Origin: Aliiroseovarius subalbicans
GTDB lineage: Bacteria; Pseudomonadota; Alphaproteobacteria; Rhodobacterales; Rhodobacteraceae
Assembly (NCBI RefSeq): GCF_022678625.1
Contig: NZ_JALBYQ010000001.1
Location: forward strand, 806,001 to 870,000
Direction of reading: 5' to 3'
Length of the DNA: 64,000 nt
Shown here: piece after piece, positions 25,388 through 32,988 of the stretch
Position numbering within the stretch: position 1 is the stretch's first letter
Layout: each line of letters starts with the position of its first letter
Made by a program: the position numbers and the translations under genes
The notes under the pieces: generated by a model
Told to the model about the DNA's origin: nothing
Databases searched by the model: none
What the model saw: only the letters and a program-made list of their open reading frames with translations

Positions 25388-25585
25388 ATGGGCATCAACA
25401 GCGAAAGCGACATCGCCGCAAACCTGCAAATCGGCCCGACCGATCACGGCATGGTGCGCCTGTACATCGAAGGCGCCGGAATCGATCTTCCGCTAGATTT
25501 TGACCCGGACGAAGCCGACGACATCGCCGAGGAAATTCGCGCCGCAGCCGAACAGGCCCGCGCGGTGGCCGGCAAAACGCGCTGA
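25388..25585 (+). CDS. DUF6324 family protein
   Basis: A 65-residue acidic cytosolic protein starting MGINSESDIAANLQIGPTDH, with IEGAGIDLPLDFDPDEADDIAEEI, the pattern of DUF6324. The N-terminal half looks like short strands and the C-terminal half is one Ala/Glu-rich helix. An AGGAGG lies seven bases before the ATG. Function unknown. It is convergent with the SH3-MBL gene, ending 7 bp from it. Confidence 0.78.
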   Translation: MGINSESDIAANLQIGPTDHGMVRLYIEGAGIDLPLDFDPDEADDIAEEIRAAAEQARAVAGKTR

Positions 25586-25592
25586 CCCTTCG

Positions 25593-27125
25593 TTAGTGCC
25601 CGCGTGACAGGTATTGCAGTCGGCCGGTCTGGTCCGGCTCAAACTGATGCACGTCCCAGCGCACGGATTTCGAACGGTCGCGTTCCAGTCGCTGTGCCAT
25701 CACCACGTTGCGCCCATCCGTGCGCAAGTTGATCATGCCATAATTCGCCACACTACGTTCGATCACGCGCAGGCTCTTCTGGATCGCCTCTTCGGCCTTG
25801 TCCTTTTGCGCCTGGGTGGCGGTCGGATCGGCCAGCACCGTCTCATTCTTCGCCAACTCGGCGCGCAGCTCGCGCCGCACCAGATTGGGATGCTTGATCG
25901 TCTCACGGGCCGATCGCGCCAGCTCGGTCGAAAAGATCAGCGGTCGATCGCCCCGGCCATAACGCCCGATCATGCCCAGCGTATCAGGGCGCGGGTGGGC
26001 GTGCGGTTCGTTGTCGCCGCTGGACACGACAGTCACCAATGGGTTCACCGCACGCATGAAGGCGGGTGCGACGTCCGGGCTGCCGTGGTGACAAGCTTTG
26101 GTTATGTCGGCTTCGAACACATCGCGCGCGGCGGTGACGATCCGATCCTCCTCGCCCGCGCTGTGCGGCGGGTGGCTTAGCCCGGTGTAGCGTTCCAACA
26201 GGTAATCCTGCGCGGGCGCATTCAGATCGCCCCCCAGCTGGATGCGCACGTCACCAATCTCGATCTGCAGCACGACGGAATGGCCGTTCTTGGTCTTGCC
26301 GGTGCTGCCAAAGCCAGGCAAGCCGGTCAGCCCACCGGCAAAGTGCGTCGGCAGCGGCCCCAGCACCTTCACGACCATTCCGCGCCCGTCCTGCGGCGCG
26401 AATCCCGGCAAGTAAGCCGGGCTGGTGGTGTCATCGCTGGCCAGTAGACCCAGGATATCACCGACCCGGCCGCTCTCCACCGCACTGCGCATCAGATTGG
26501 GATAGAGCCGCCTGCCCCGGCGCGCCGCGTCATCGGTGATCAGGCGCAGCTCCGCCAGGCTACGCACCAGCCCGGTCACGTGCTTTTTCGTGGCCCCTGG
26601 GGGTTTTTCATACATCCCCAAGGTCGAGCTTCCGTTCTGCACCTGTTCGACAATGCAATTGTGAAACAGCGTGCCGATGCCAACGTTTTCATGCTCGAAC
26701 AAGTCACTGAAGCCCTGATAATGGTCCTTGTCCGGGTGGGAGATCACCATCGCCTCAAAATCAAACCGGTTCTGAAAGCGGCCGAAACGCCAGCGCAGGA
26801 AGCGATACATGTTGTCCGCCTCGCCCGCATCAACGACCAGGGCGCGATCATCCGGGGTCTGGATATGGGCGCCATCGCCCTGCCCGACATCGACAAAGTT
26901 GACCTCAAGAATGCGGTTGGTTTGCAGATCGTTCCCGCGCACCCAGCCATCACGGCCCCGCGTGCGGATCTTGATCCAGCTGCCATCAAGATCCAAAACC
27001 CGCGCCCAGTCGCCCCAAAGCAACTGGTTGATCGCGGTTTTTCCCTTTTTGGCGCCCTGCGCACCGGGGGATTTCCAGTGCACGCAATGGGGATAGCCGA
27101 TGAACACCGTGTCGCCGATCTGCAT
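25593..27125 (-). CDS. SH3-like plus ComEC/Rec2-type metallo-beta-lactamase protein
   Basis: A 510-residue soluble protein. Residues 1-70 resemble a bacterial SH3 domain (DWARVLDLDGSWIKIRTRGR then DGWVRGNDL). From residue 75 a metallo-beta-lactamase domain of the ComEC/Rec2 type follows: NFVDVGQGDGAHIQ, VVDAG, the metal motif HPDKDH at residues 130-135, LGGDLN and ACHHGSPD. Nothing resembles the ComEC membrane channel, so it is not a DNA-uptake pore. The C-terminal 120 residues are charged and helical. The ATG at 27125 has GGAGGG seven bases upstream. It lies 60 bp behind mmcB, which carries an SOS box, and may share its transcript. Activity (nuclease, phosphodiesterase or other hydrolase) is unproven. 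Confidence 0.75.
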   Translation of the reverse strand: MQIGDTVFIGYPHCVHWKSPGAQGAKKGKTAINQLLWGDWARVLDLDGSWIKIRTRGRDGWVRGNDLQTNRILEVNFVDVGQGDGAHIQTPDDRALVVDAGEADNMYRFLRWRFGRFQNRFDFEAMVISHPDKDHYQGFSDLFEHENVGIGTLFHNCIVEQVQNGSSTLGMYEKPPGATKKHVTGLVRSLAELRLITDDAARRGRRLYPNLMRSAVESGRVGDILGLLASDDTTSPAYLPGFAPQDGRGMVVKVLGPLPTHFAGGLTGLPGFGSTGKTKNGHSVVLQIEIGDVRIQLGGDLNAPAQDYLLERYTGLSHPPHSAGEEDRIVTAARDVFEADITKACHHGSPDVAPAFMRAVNPLVTVVSSGDNEPHAHPRPDTLGMIGRYGRGDRPLIFSTELARSARETIKHPNLVRRELRAELAKNETVLADPTATQAQKDKAEEAIQKSLRVIERSVANYGMINLRTDGRNVVMAQRLERDRSKSVRWDVHQFEPDQTGRLQYLSRGH

Positions 27126-27185
27126 GGGAATGCCCTCCAAAGCCCGTAAAGGAATGCCTCTACCATAGCGAGTTTTGGCGATTTC

Positions 27186-27644
27186 TCAAAACAGCGGGCT
27201 GACACCGGGGTCGCGCAGGGCGTGCAGGCGGCGCGCGGCGTGTTGGGCGAATTTCTGCACCATCACCTTGCGCCGGGCCGGGGCCAGCTTGTCCTCGGGC
27301 CCCATTCGGATGATCTCGGCATCAAACGCGTCGGCGATGATCAACCCGGTGCCCTCGGGCAGCAGATCGGTGGGGAAATCCGCATCCACCGCCCAGAAAT
27401 AGCGGTCGCACCAGTCAAGATAGCCCTGCCATTTCTGATCCGACGCGAAATCCGCGCGACTGGATTTGCATTCGATCACCCAGACCTCGCCCTTCGGACC
27501 CAGTGCCATCACATCAACCCGCAGCCCTCGCGTGGGCACGAATTCCTCAATCGTCACAAAGCCATAGGCGGGCATGTGGCGGCAAACGCCACGGGCCAAA
27601 AGCTGTCCGGGTTGCATGGGAGAGGGTGAAGAGATTTGGGTCAT
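27186..27644 (-). CDS. mmcB: MmcB family DNA repair protein
   Basis: A 152-residue PD-(D/E)XK nuclease-fold protein of the MmcB family, a DNA-damage-induced gene in Caulobacter. The core RVDVMALGPKGEVWVIECKS matches the D...ExK active-site pattern, followed by SSRADFASDQKWQGYLDWCD, and C-terminal helices end RRLHALRDPG. The start is uncertain (ATG at 27644, 27656 or 27617; none with a good Shine-Dalgarno). A GTTC-N7-GTTC site lies 13-27 bp before the chosen ATG, so LexA control is likely. It is divergent from the ArsR pair. Confidence 0.87.
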   Translation of the reverse strand: MTQISSPSPMQPGQLLARGVCRHMPAYGFVTIEEFVPTRGLRVDVMALGPKGEVWVIECKSSRADFASDQKWQGYLDWCDRYFWAVDADFPTDLLPEGTGLIIADAFDAEIIRMGPEDKLAPARRKVMVQKFAQHAARRLHALRDPGVSPLF

Positions 27645-27656
27645 GTCCGCAAACAT

Positions 27657-27671
27657 GAACAATTCGTGAAC
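27657..27671 (-). promoter_or_regulatory. SOS box (LexA operator) of mmcB
   Basis: GTTC-ACGAATT-GTTC on the minus strand exactly fits the alphaproteobacterial LexA consensus GTTC-N7-GTTC. It sits 13-27 bp upstream of the chosen mmcB ATG, where binding would block transcription. Confidence 0.72.
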
Positions 27672-27723
27672 AAATGGCAAGATCGGGTCGCATCACACCT
27701 TGTAGGGGGACAGATTGTTGACA

Positions 27724-27770
27724 TGATACCTTTTGGTAGCCTATTAATGTGATACCTTTTGGTATCCTAT
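27724..27770. promoter_or_regulatory. Twin ArsR-type operators, 26-bp spaced direct repeats
   Basis: A 21-bp unit beginning TGATACCTTTTGGTA and ending CCTAT occurs at 27724-27744 and 27750-27770 with a single mismatch. The second copy holds the perfect palindrome GATACC-TTTT-GGTATC; the first has one base changed. The array ends just before the ribosome-binding site of the ArsR gene, implying autoregulation. Confidence 0.78.
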
Positions 27771-27779
27771 GAGGCCACA

Positions 27780-28106
27780 ATGCCAGACCTGCAACCCACG
27801 TTCCGCGCGCTCGCCGATCCAACCCGGCGTGACATTCTGCACCTTCTGGGCGGGGGCGACATGACCATCGCACAGGTGACCGATCATTTCGACATGACCC
27901 GCGCGGCGGTCAAGAAGCACTTGACGGTACTGGAACAAGGCAACCTGATCCGCGTACGCCCGCAGGGGCGTGAGGTTCTGAACTCCTTGAATGCGGCGGC
28001 CCTGTCCCCGATCCGCGACTGGATAGGCTTCTTCGACCAGTTCTGGGATACCCATCTGGACGCTCTTAAAAATGCAATTGAAAACAAGGACCTGACACAT
28101 GAATAA
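27780..28106 (+). CDS. ArsR family transcriptional regulator
   Basis: A 108-residue winged-helix regulator: FRALADPTRRDILHLLGGGD is the conserved start of the domain, and IAQVTDHFDMTRAAVKKHLT the helix-turn-helix. Metal-sensing cysteines are absent, which fits the non-metal ArsR members that pair with SRPBCC proteins. The ATG at 27780 follows GAGG. It overlaps the next gene by 8 bp. Two palindromic repeats immediately upstream are its probable operators. The inducer is unknown. Confidence 0.9.
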   Translation: MPDLQPTFRALADPTRRDILHLLGGGDMTIAQVTDHFDMTRAAVKKHLTVLEQGNLIRVRPQGREVLNSLNAAALSPIRDWIGFFDQFWDTHLDALKNAIENKDLTHE

Positions 28107-28506
28107 TACGATCTCCAAAACCATCTTCCTGCAAGCCGACAAAGCCGAGGTTTGGGATTTCCTGACCCAACCCGACAAGCTGGCGATCTGGTTCCACGCC
28201 CCCAAACAGCCGCTGAGCGCCGGGGAATACGCAATGTATGGCGCGGACAGTGGCGACAAACTGATGTGGGGTGACGTGTCGGTGTTTGAGCCGCATGACC
28301 GGTTGGAATACACATTTTCGATCACGCCGATGAACGGCGCGACCAGCCAGGTGAAATGGAAACTGGACGCGGTTGCGGGCGGCACACGCTTGTCGTTGGA
28401 ACACTCCGGTCTGCCCGACAGCGTCGAGGCTTTCGGTCTGTCGATGGCGCTGGACAAGGGCTGGGATGAACATTTTGCCCGGATGCGCAGCGCGATCCAC
28501 GGCTAA
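28099..28506 (+). CDS. SRPBCC/AHSA1 domain protein
   Basis: A 135-residue START-like fold protein of the AHSA1 (activator of Hsp90 ATPase-like) group: KTIFLQADKAEVWDFLTQPD at the front, DRLEYTFSITPMNGATSQVK in the middle, and a C-terminal helix with GWDEHFARMRSAI. Such proteins bind hydrophobic ligands in a central cavity. The start overlaps the 3' end of the ArsR gene by 8 bp, so the two are translated together. The ArsR-SRPBCC pairing is common, and the SRPBCC partner may bind the compound sensed or detoxified. Confidence 0.88.
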   Translation: MNNTISKTIFLQADKAEVWDFLTQPDKLAIWFHAPKQPLSAGEYAMYGADSGDKLMWGDVSVFEPHDRLEYTFSITPMNGATSQVKWKLDAVAGGTRLSLEHSGLPDSVEAFGLSMALDKGWDEHFARMRSAIHG

Positions 28507-28741
28507 CCCCGTCTGCCCCTTGCCGAAACCGCCGCTGCAACCTATCTAGGACAGTGGCGGTTCTGCCCTTCTCGTCAATGGGGTCAAATTCCGGTGGCCT
28601 TAAGCAAATCCGAGGGAGCTGGCTCTGTTTGGACCGTGGTCCACTTACCTGGCGCCCACCTGTACATACAGGTCCTCGGGAATTAGCTGCCCCGACGGTT
28701 GCGCGCGGTTCCGCCACTTCACCTTTTCGCGTGATATGAAC

Positions 28742-29050
28742 TCAGCCGCGTTTCGGCGCCGTCGCTTTGACGGGCACCGGGATGTTGGTGGCGACAGGCG
28801 CGCGTTTGCCGCCCGAAGGTTTACCACCCTCTTCGCCCATGCGCATGATGACGATAGCGAACTGCACTCCGGCAAAGACGATGCCGTGGAACATGAACAG
28901 CATGATCACCGCGATCAGCCCCATGTCCGAGGTTGAGACCAGGTGCCACAGGTTGCCCACGTTGGTATAAAGCAGCCCCGCGACGAAAATCCCCGACAGG
29001 CCGAAGCCGATCAGAACCTGTTTGATGTAAAGGCGGACGAGTTTGGGCAT
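28742..29050 (-). CDS. Small two-helix membrane protein
   Basis: A 102-residue protein with two hydrophobic helices, about residues 11-30 (VLIGFGLSGIFVAGLLY) and 44-70 (GLIAVIMLFMFHGIVFAGVQ). A basic, Pro/Lys-rich cytoplasmic tail follows (KPSGGKRAPVATNIPVPVKA). I do not know a named family. It stands alone between the SRPBCC gene (convergent) and a divergent small frame. No close Shine-Dalgarno is evident, but the well-ordered hydrophobic pattern supports coding. Confidence 0.65.
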   Translation of the reverse strand: MPKLVRLYIKQVLIGFGLSGIFVAGLLYTNVGNLWHLVSTSDMGLIAVIMLFMFHGIVFAGVQFAIVIMRMGEEGGKPSGGKRAPVATNIPVPVKATAPKRG

Positions 29051-29241
29051 GTCTGTCTCCGGGATGAATCATATCCGGCCAGTTTAGAGCCCTTTCGCGC
29101 GAGTGAAAGCGGCAGGCGGTCGCAGGGGCGGGTTTCAGCCGGTACGGGCGCGCCGTCCCTTCAAATTGACGTTTTTTTGGCAAAACTTCGGAACATGTTT
29201 TCAACAGGTTTGACCGGACCAGTTTTGATATCAGGTGTCCA

Positions 29242-29487
29242 ATGCTTAAATCTCACTCCCGGCTCAAAAGCGTCCTGAAAGAGGTGACACCACAAGACCC
29301 CTCCCCAGGCAACTGGGCGCCGCAGGCCGCCCCGCGTCCTATCATCGTGCCGCAATCGGCCGTTGACGCCCTGAAGGCCGCCGAGGCCGTTGGCCTGTTG
29401 CTGTGCAAACTGACCACGCCCGCAAAAACCAACCGCATCACGATCCGCAGCGTCGGCAAGGACGCGAAGGGCATCATGGGTCCTTGA
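29242..29487 (+). CDS. Hypothetical small protein
   Basis: An 81-residue frame opening MLKSHSRLKSVLKEVTPQ, with a proline-rich middle (APQAAPRPIIVPQSAVDALK) and a short helix DALKAAEAVGLLLCKL. I recognise no family. AGGTG lies about five bases before the ATG. The stop TGA overlaps the ATG of a following frame (TGATG). The sequence is divergent from the small membrane protein and points towards nusB. Coding is plausible but unproven. Confidence 0.4.
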   Translation: MLKSHSRLKSVLKEVTPQDPSPGNWAPQAAPRPIIVPQSAVDALKAAEAVGLLLCKLTTPAKTNRITIRSVGKDAKGIMGP

Positions 29488-29765
29488 TGCTGGTCCTGAA
29501 CAACGCAACCCTGGCGATGGCCGATACGGTCACGCCTGACGGTGCTACCCTGCTTGCGGAACCGTCACACGACTGGCTTGCACAGGTCACGCGGTCGGAA
29601 ATTGACAGCCACGCCGCCCGGTTTGCGATCGAGACCCTGCTGGGCCAAGCGCTCAGAACGCGTCCGGCTTGGCCTCACGCGCCATGTGGTCCATCACGGC
29701 GTTGGCGAACTTGGCCTCATCCCCTTGCGGGAAGAACGCCTTGGCGATGTCGACGAATTCGCTGA
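29487..29765 (+). CDS. Doubtful frame overlapping the 3' end of nusB
   Basis: A 92-codon frame that begins in the overlapping TGATG of the previous small gene. Its first 55 codons (for example TPDGATLLAEPSHDWLAQVT) have a protein-like composition. The remainder runs antisense into nusB for 113 bp and looks like shadow sequence rich in Arg, Pro and Trp. It may be a truncated or decayed gene whose original 3' end was lost. I record it because the overlap suggests coupled translation. Confidence 0.22.
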   Translation: MLVLNNATLAMADTVTPDGATLLAEPSHDWLAQVTRSEIDSHAARFAIETLLGQALRTRPAWPHAPCGPSRRWRTWPHPLAGRTPWRCRRIR

Positions 29766-30120
29766 TCACGACCTTGGGCGGGGTCTTGCTTTGGGTCAGC
29801 TCGGCACCGGCGGCACGAAACAGCGCGCGCAGGGTCGGGTCGATGCGGGCAATCGGCCATTTCGCCACCAGTGCCCGGTCGGTCATCTGGTCGATCTTCG
29901 CCTGATGGGTCACCGCATCTTCGATCAGGGCACGAAACAGGGTCACGTCGCCCTCGGCCATGTCGTAATCGTCGAAATGCTCACCGAAGCGGTGATCCTC
30001 GAACTCCACCCGGATCTTATCAATGGTCAGGCCGGAATGCTCCATCTGGAACAGCGCCTGCACCGCGAACAGCCGAGCGGCGGATTTCATCTGACGTTTC
30101 TGGTTGCCGGAAAGGGTCAT
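29653..30120 (-). CDS. nusB: Transcription antitermination factor NusB
   Basis: A 155-residue all-helical NusB, which with NusE (S10) binds boxA RNA during rRNA transcription. Family features are KSAARLFAVQALFQMEHSG near the start, RALVAKWPIARIDPTLRALFRAAGAEL, and VVISEFVDIAKAFFP in the last third. The start at 30120 overlaps the ribH stop (ATGA). The ribH-nusB order is the conserved one, placing it at the end of the riboflavin operon. Confidence 0.94.
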   Translation of the reverse strand: MTLSGNQKRQMKSAARLFAVQALFQMEHSGLTIDKIRVEFEDHRFGEHFDDYDMAEGDVTLFRALIEDAVTHQAKIDQMTDRALVAKWPIARIDPTLRALFRAAGAELTQSKTPPKVVISEFVDIAKAFFPQGDEAKFANAVMDHMAREAKPDAF

Positions 30121-30668
30121 GCGGTGGGGGTATCCTTCGTATCGCCTGCCAGTTTGATCTGGTCCGAGATCGTCTTGAACCCGACACCTTTGCTGGCGCG
30201 CGACCATTTGCGCGAAAGTGCCACCAGATGCAAGGCCGCAGCGGCCGCGCCGCCACCTTTGTTCTGGTCTGCGGTATCGGCGCGCACCTCGGCCTGGCGG
30301 CGGTTTTCCACCGTCAGGATGCCATTGCCGATACACAGACCATTCAGGCCCATCATCTGGATCGCTCGCGAACTGTCATTACAGACCGTGTCGTAATGGG
30401 TGGTTTCACCGCGAATGACGCAGCCAAGCGCCACGTAGCCGTCAAAATTCGACGTCCGATCTGCAATCGCGATCGCGGTGGGCACTTCCAGCGCCCCGGG
30501 CACCTCGACGATGTCCCAGCTGCCGCCTGCCGCCTCGATCTCGGCTTTCGCCCCTGCCACCAGATTGTCGGCAATATCCTTGTAATAAGGCGCTACGACG
30601 ATCAAAAGCTTCACCGGCTTGTCAAAGCTGGGGCGCTCCAGGATGTGGTGCTGTTCATGTCCAGCCAT
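30117..30668 (-). CDS. ribH: 6,7-dimethyl-8-ribityllumazine synthase
   Basis: Penultimate step of riboflavin synthesis, condensing the RibB product with the pyrimidine from RibD. Length is 183 residues; the segment VEVPGALEVPTAIAIADR is the family core, and GCVIRGETTHYDTVCNDSSR contains the catalytic histidine region. GNGILTVENRRQAEVRADTADQNKG is typical up to the cofactor-site arginine. A C-terminal tail of about 35 residues extends beyond the standard fold. Its start lies 3 bp after ribB's stop, and its end overlaps nusB. Confidence 0.95.
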   Translation of the reverse strand: MAGHEQHHILERPSFDKPVKLLIVVAPYYKDIADNLVAGAKAEIEAAGGSWDIVEVPGALEVPTAIAIADRTSNFDGYVALGCVIRGETTHYDTVCNDSSRAIQMMGLNGLCIGNGILTVENRRQAEVRADTADQNKGGGAAAAALHLVALSRKWSRASKGVGFKTISDQIKLAGDTKDTPTA

Positions 30669-30671
30669 CTG

Positions 30672-31802
30672 TCACTCTCCGTAAATCGGTTTCGTCGCCA
30701 CGATGTTCAGCCCATAGGCATCCAGACCGACATATTGCGTTTCCGGACTGTCGGTCAGCAGGATCATATCATGCAAGCCCAGTGCCGACAGAATCTGGCT
30801 GCCCAGCCCGATCTGACGCACCGTGCGCGGGCCTTCTTCCTCGCTTGTGTGCAAGGTCTTGCGCGGCTCGCGGAACAGGCAAACAACGCCCCTGCCCTCA
30901 TCCGCGATGATCTCCATCGCGCGGTGCAGCTCGCCCGCCGGTTTCGGGCCCAGACCCAGCAGGTCCGAGGCCGCGGTCAGCGCATGGGTGCGCACCAGAA
31001 CCGGATCCGGCGTGGTGATATCGCCCTTGACCATCACCACATGTTCAACCCCGTTCACCTGATCGGTGAACAGCCGCATGCCCCAGTCGCCTCCAAACTC
31101 CGAACTCACATCCTCACGCGCCGTTTCGCGCACCAAATTGTCGTGGCGGCGGCGATAGGCGATCAGGTCGCTGATCGTGCCGATTTTCAGCCCGTGTTTC
31201 TTTGAGAATTCCACCAGGTCCGGCAGTCGCGCCATGGTGCCGTCGTCGTTCATGATCTCACAAATCACACCGGCGGGTGTCTTGCCCGCCAAGCGGCTGA
31301 TGTCCACGGCGGCTTCGGTGTGACCGGCGCGCACCAACACGCCGCCCTCACGGGCGCGCAGGGGGAAGACGTGGCCAGGGGTGGCAATCTCGGCCGGGCC
31401 ATTGTCGGGGTTGATCGCCACGGACACGGTCAAGGCGCGGTCGGCAGCGGAAATCCCGGTGGACACGCCTTCGCGCGCCTCGATCGAGGTGGTGAAGGCG
31501 GTTTCGTGGCGCGACGAATTGAACGTCGCCATCATCGACAAGCCCAGCTCATCAATCCGCGCGGCGGGCATCGGCAGGCAGATCAGCCCGCGGCCATAGG
31601 TGGCCATGAAATTGATCGCGGCGGCGTCCGCATCCTCGGCAGGGATCACCAGATCGCCTTCATTCTCGCGGTCCTCATGGTCCACAAGAATATACATCCG
31701 CCCCTGGCGGGCGTCCTCGATGATTTCCTCGGCCGAGGAAATCGCGTCGGCCAGGCCAGCCTCGACCGGTCCGGGGTTGTCGTAAGTGGTGCTGTCAGGC
31801 AT
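30672..31802 (-). CDS. ribB: DHBP synthase with degenerate GTP cyclohydrolase II-like domain (RibBX type)
   Basis: Makes 3,4-dihydroxy-2-butanone 4-phosphate from ribulose 5-phosphate for riboflavin. Residues 20-220 form the RibB domain, with MYILVDHEDRENEGDLVIPA and GLICLPM. The C-terminal half aligns with GTP cyclohydrolase II (HVVMVKGDITTPDPVLVRTH, IADEGRGVVCLF), but the three zinc cysteines of the Cx10CxC motif and the GYDTVEAN block are missing. It should therefore not release the purine carbon; such fusions are called RibBX. The ATG at 31802 was chosen over a longer frame because DSTTYDNPG is a normal start. A separate ribA must exist outside the window. Confidence 0.92.
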   Translation of the reverse strand: MPDSTTYDNPGPVEAGLADAISSAEEIIEDARQGRMYILVDHEDRENEGDLVIPAEDADAAAINFMATYGRGLICLPMPAARIDELGLSMMATFNSSRHETAFTTSIEAREGVSTGISAADRALTVSVAINPDNGPAEIATPGHVFPLRAREGGVLVRAGHTEAAVDISRLAGKTPAGVICEIMNDDGTMARLPDLVEFSKKHGLKIGTISDLIAYRRRHDNLVRETAREDVSSEFGGDWGMRLFTDQVNGVEHVVMVKGDITTPDPVLVRTHALTAASDLLGLGPKPAGELHRAMEIIADEGRGVVCLFREPRKTLHTSEEEGPRTVRQIGLGSQILSALGLHDMILLTDSPETQYVGLDAYGLNIVATKPIYGE

Positions 31803-31913
31803 GCGGGCTCTCCGTTGACACCCCTGCGAGATAGCGCAGCCACGCGCCAAGCGCCAGTGCGCAAAGCGACAGGGTTACCGTCGAAAACGCAGCGTTTCGG
31901 CCGGGCGCCAATC

Positions 31914-31939
31914 AAAAAAACTGTGTGGCGCAGCCACGC
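31914..31939 (-). terminator. Intrinsic terminator after the Tat MBL gene
   Basis: On the minus strand GCGTGGC-TGC-GCCACAC (one wobble pair) is followed two bases later by seven T residues, 14 bp after the MBL stop. It separates ribB from the upstream genes, so ribB-ribH-nusB needs its own promoter. Confidence 0.78.
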
Positions 31940-31952
31940 CGCTTGGAAACGC

Positions 31953-32921
31953 TCAGAACTGCCACAACGCGGGCACGAATTCGAACGCGTCGCCGCGCCG
32001 TGCCACATGGCCCACGCCCGGGAATGGGAAATGGTATCCCAGCACCGCGATCCGGTCCGTCGCCACCATGTCCATCAGGCGCAGGCGCGTTTGCACTGTC
32101 ATGTCACCATCATGGTCAAAGCCGTTGAACCATTCGGGATGGGCAAAGTTCAGCCAGGTCGAGCTCATCGCGTCCCCCAGCGCGATCAGGCTCTGCCCGT
32201 CGCTTTCCACCATCACCGACATATGCCCCGGCGTGTGACCCGGCGTGGCAACCAGGCGCACACCCGGCACGACCTCCTGCCCGTCCGCGGCCATGGTCCA
32301 TTCCAGCCCGTCGGCGGTCAGCGAGTTCACCGCCCCCACGACCATCTGCTGCATTGCCGGTTCCACCCGGTCGACCAGTCCGTCCTGCATCCACCAGGCA
32401 TATTCGTCCGCGCCGATGATGTATTCGGCATCCGGGAAGATCGGTTCGTCGAAATCGTCGCGAATGCCCCAGATGTGATCGGGGTGCGCATGGGTCAGCA
32501 CCACGTGTGTGATCGCATAAGGATCAATTCCGGCGGCCTCCAGGTTCTCCATCAACCGCCCGGCGGTTTCGGCAAAGCGGCTGCCCGACCCCACATCGAC
32601 CAGCACCTTCGCTTCACCGATTTCCACATAAAGGTGGTTGGTGTGGGAATAGCCGACCTCGCTGTCCTGATAATGCGCCGCCAGAAAGGCGAGCTTTTCC
32701 TCTTCCGAGGCATTCATCGCCTGGCCTGACATGGGAATGGTGAAATACCCGTCCGACACGATGGTGACTTTCGCGGCCCCCAGGTCAAACCGGAAATGCG
32801 CCGGGTTTCCCGCGCCCGAGGGCGTCAGAACGGCGGCACGGGCGGCGGAGGGCATGGCGAAGGCCGGTGCAACGGCGGCCAGGCGCAACAGGTCACGGCG
32901 TGTGGGTTTGATCAGGCTCAT
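31953..32921 (-). CDS. Tat-exported MBL-fold metallo-hydrolase
   Basis: A 322-residue periplasmic metallo-beta-lactamase-fold enzyme. The N-terminus has a twin-arginine signal (TRRDLLRLAAVAPAFAMPSA) with probable cleavage after ARA. The metal site is THAHPDHIWG; further ligands are in VATPGHTPGHMSVMV, DAMSSTWLNFAHPEWFN and VLGYHFPFPGVGHV. Substrate unknown; the family includes lactonases, glyoxalase-like and other hydrolases. The start at 32921 is the ATG of MSLIKPTRRD; the longer frame upstream is not a signal. It lies between ribE and ribB but ends in its own terminator. Confidence 0.88.
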   Translation of the reverse strand: MSLIKPTRRDLLRLAAVAPAFAMPSAARAAVLTPSGAGNPAHFRFDLGAAKVTIVSDGYFTIPMSGQAMNASEEEKLAFLAAHYQDSEVGYSHTNHLYVEIGEAKVLVDVGSGSRFAETAGRLMENLEAAGIDPYAITHVVLTHAHPDHIWGIRDDFDEPIFPDAEYIIGADEYAWWMQDGLVDRVEPAMQQMVVGAVNSLTADGLEWTMAADGQEVVPGVRLVATPGHTPGHMSVMVESDGQSLIALGDAMSSTWLNFAHPEWFNGFDHDGDMTVQTRLRLMDMVATDRIAVLGYHFPFPGVGHVARRGDAFEFVPALWQF

Positions 32922-32988
32922 CGGTATTCTCCTCAGGTTTCGCCCAACATATGCCGAAACCGGAATGTGGGGGAAGGTGTTTTCTCCC

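Noticed and set aside
31803-31952. FMN riboswitch upstream of ribB
   Set aside because: The conserved RFN core is not present; only a small palindrome and the terminator of the upstream gene were found.
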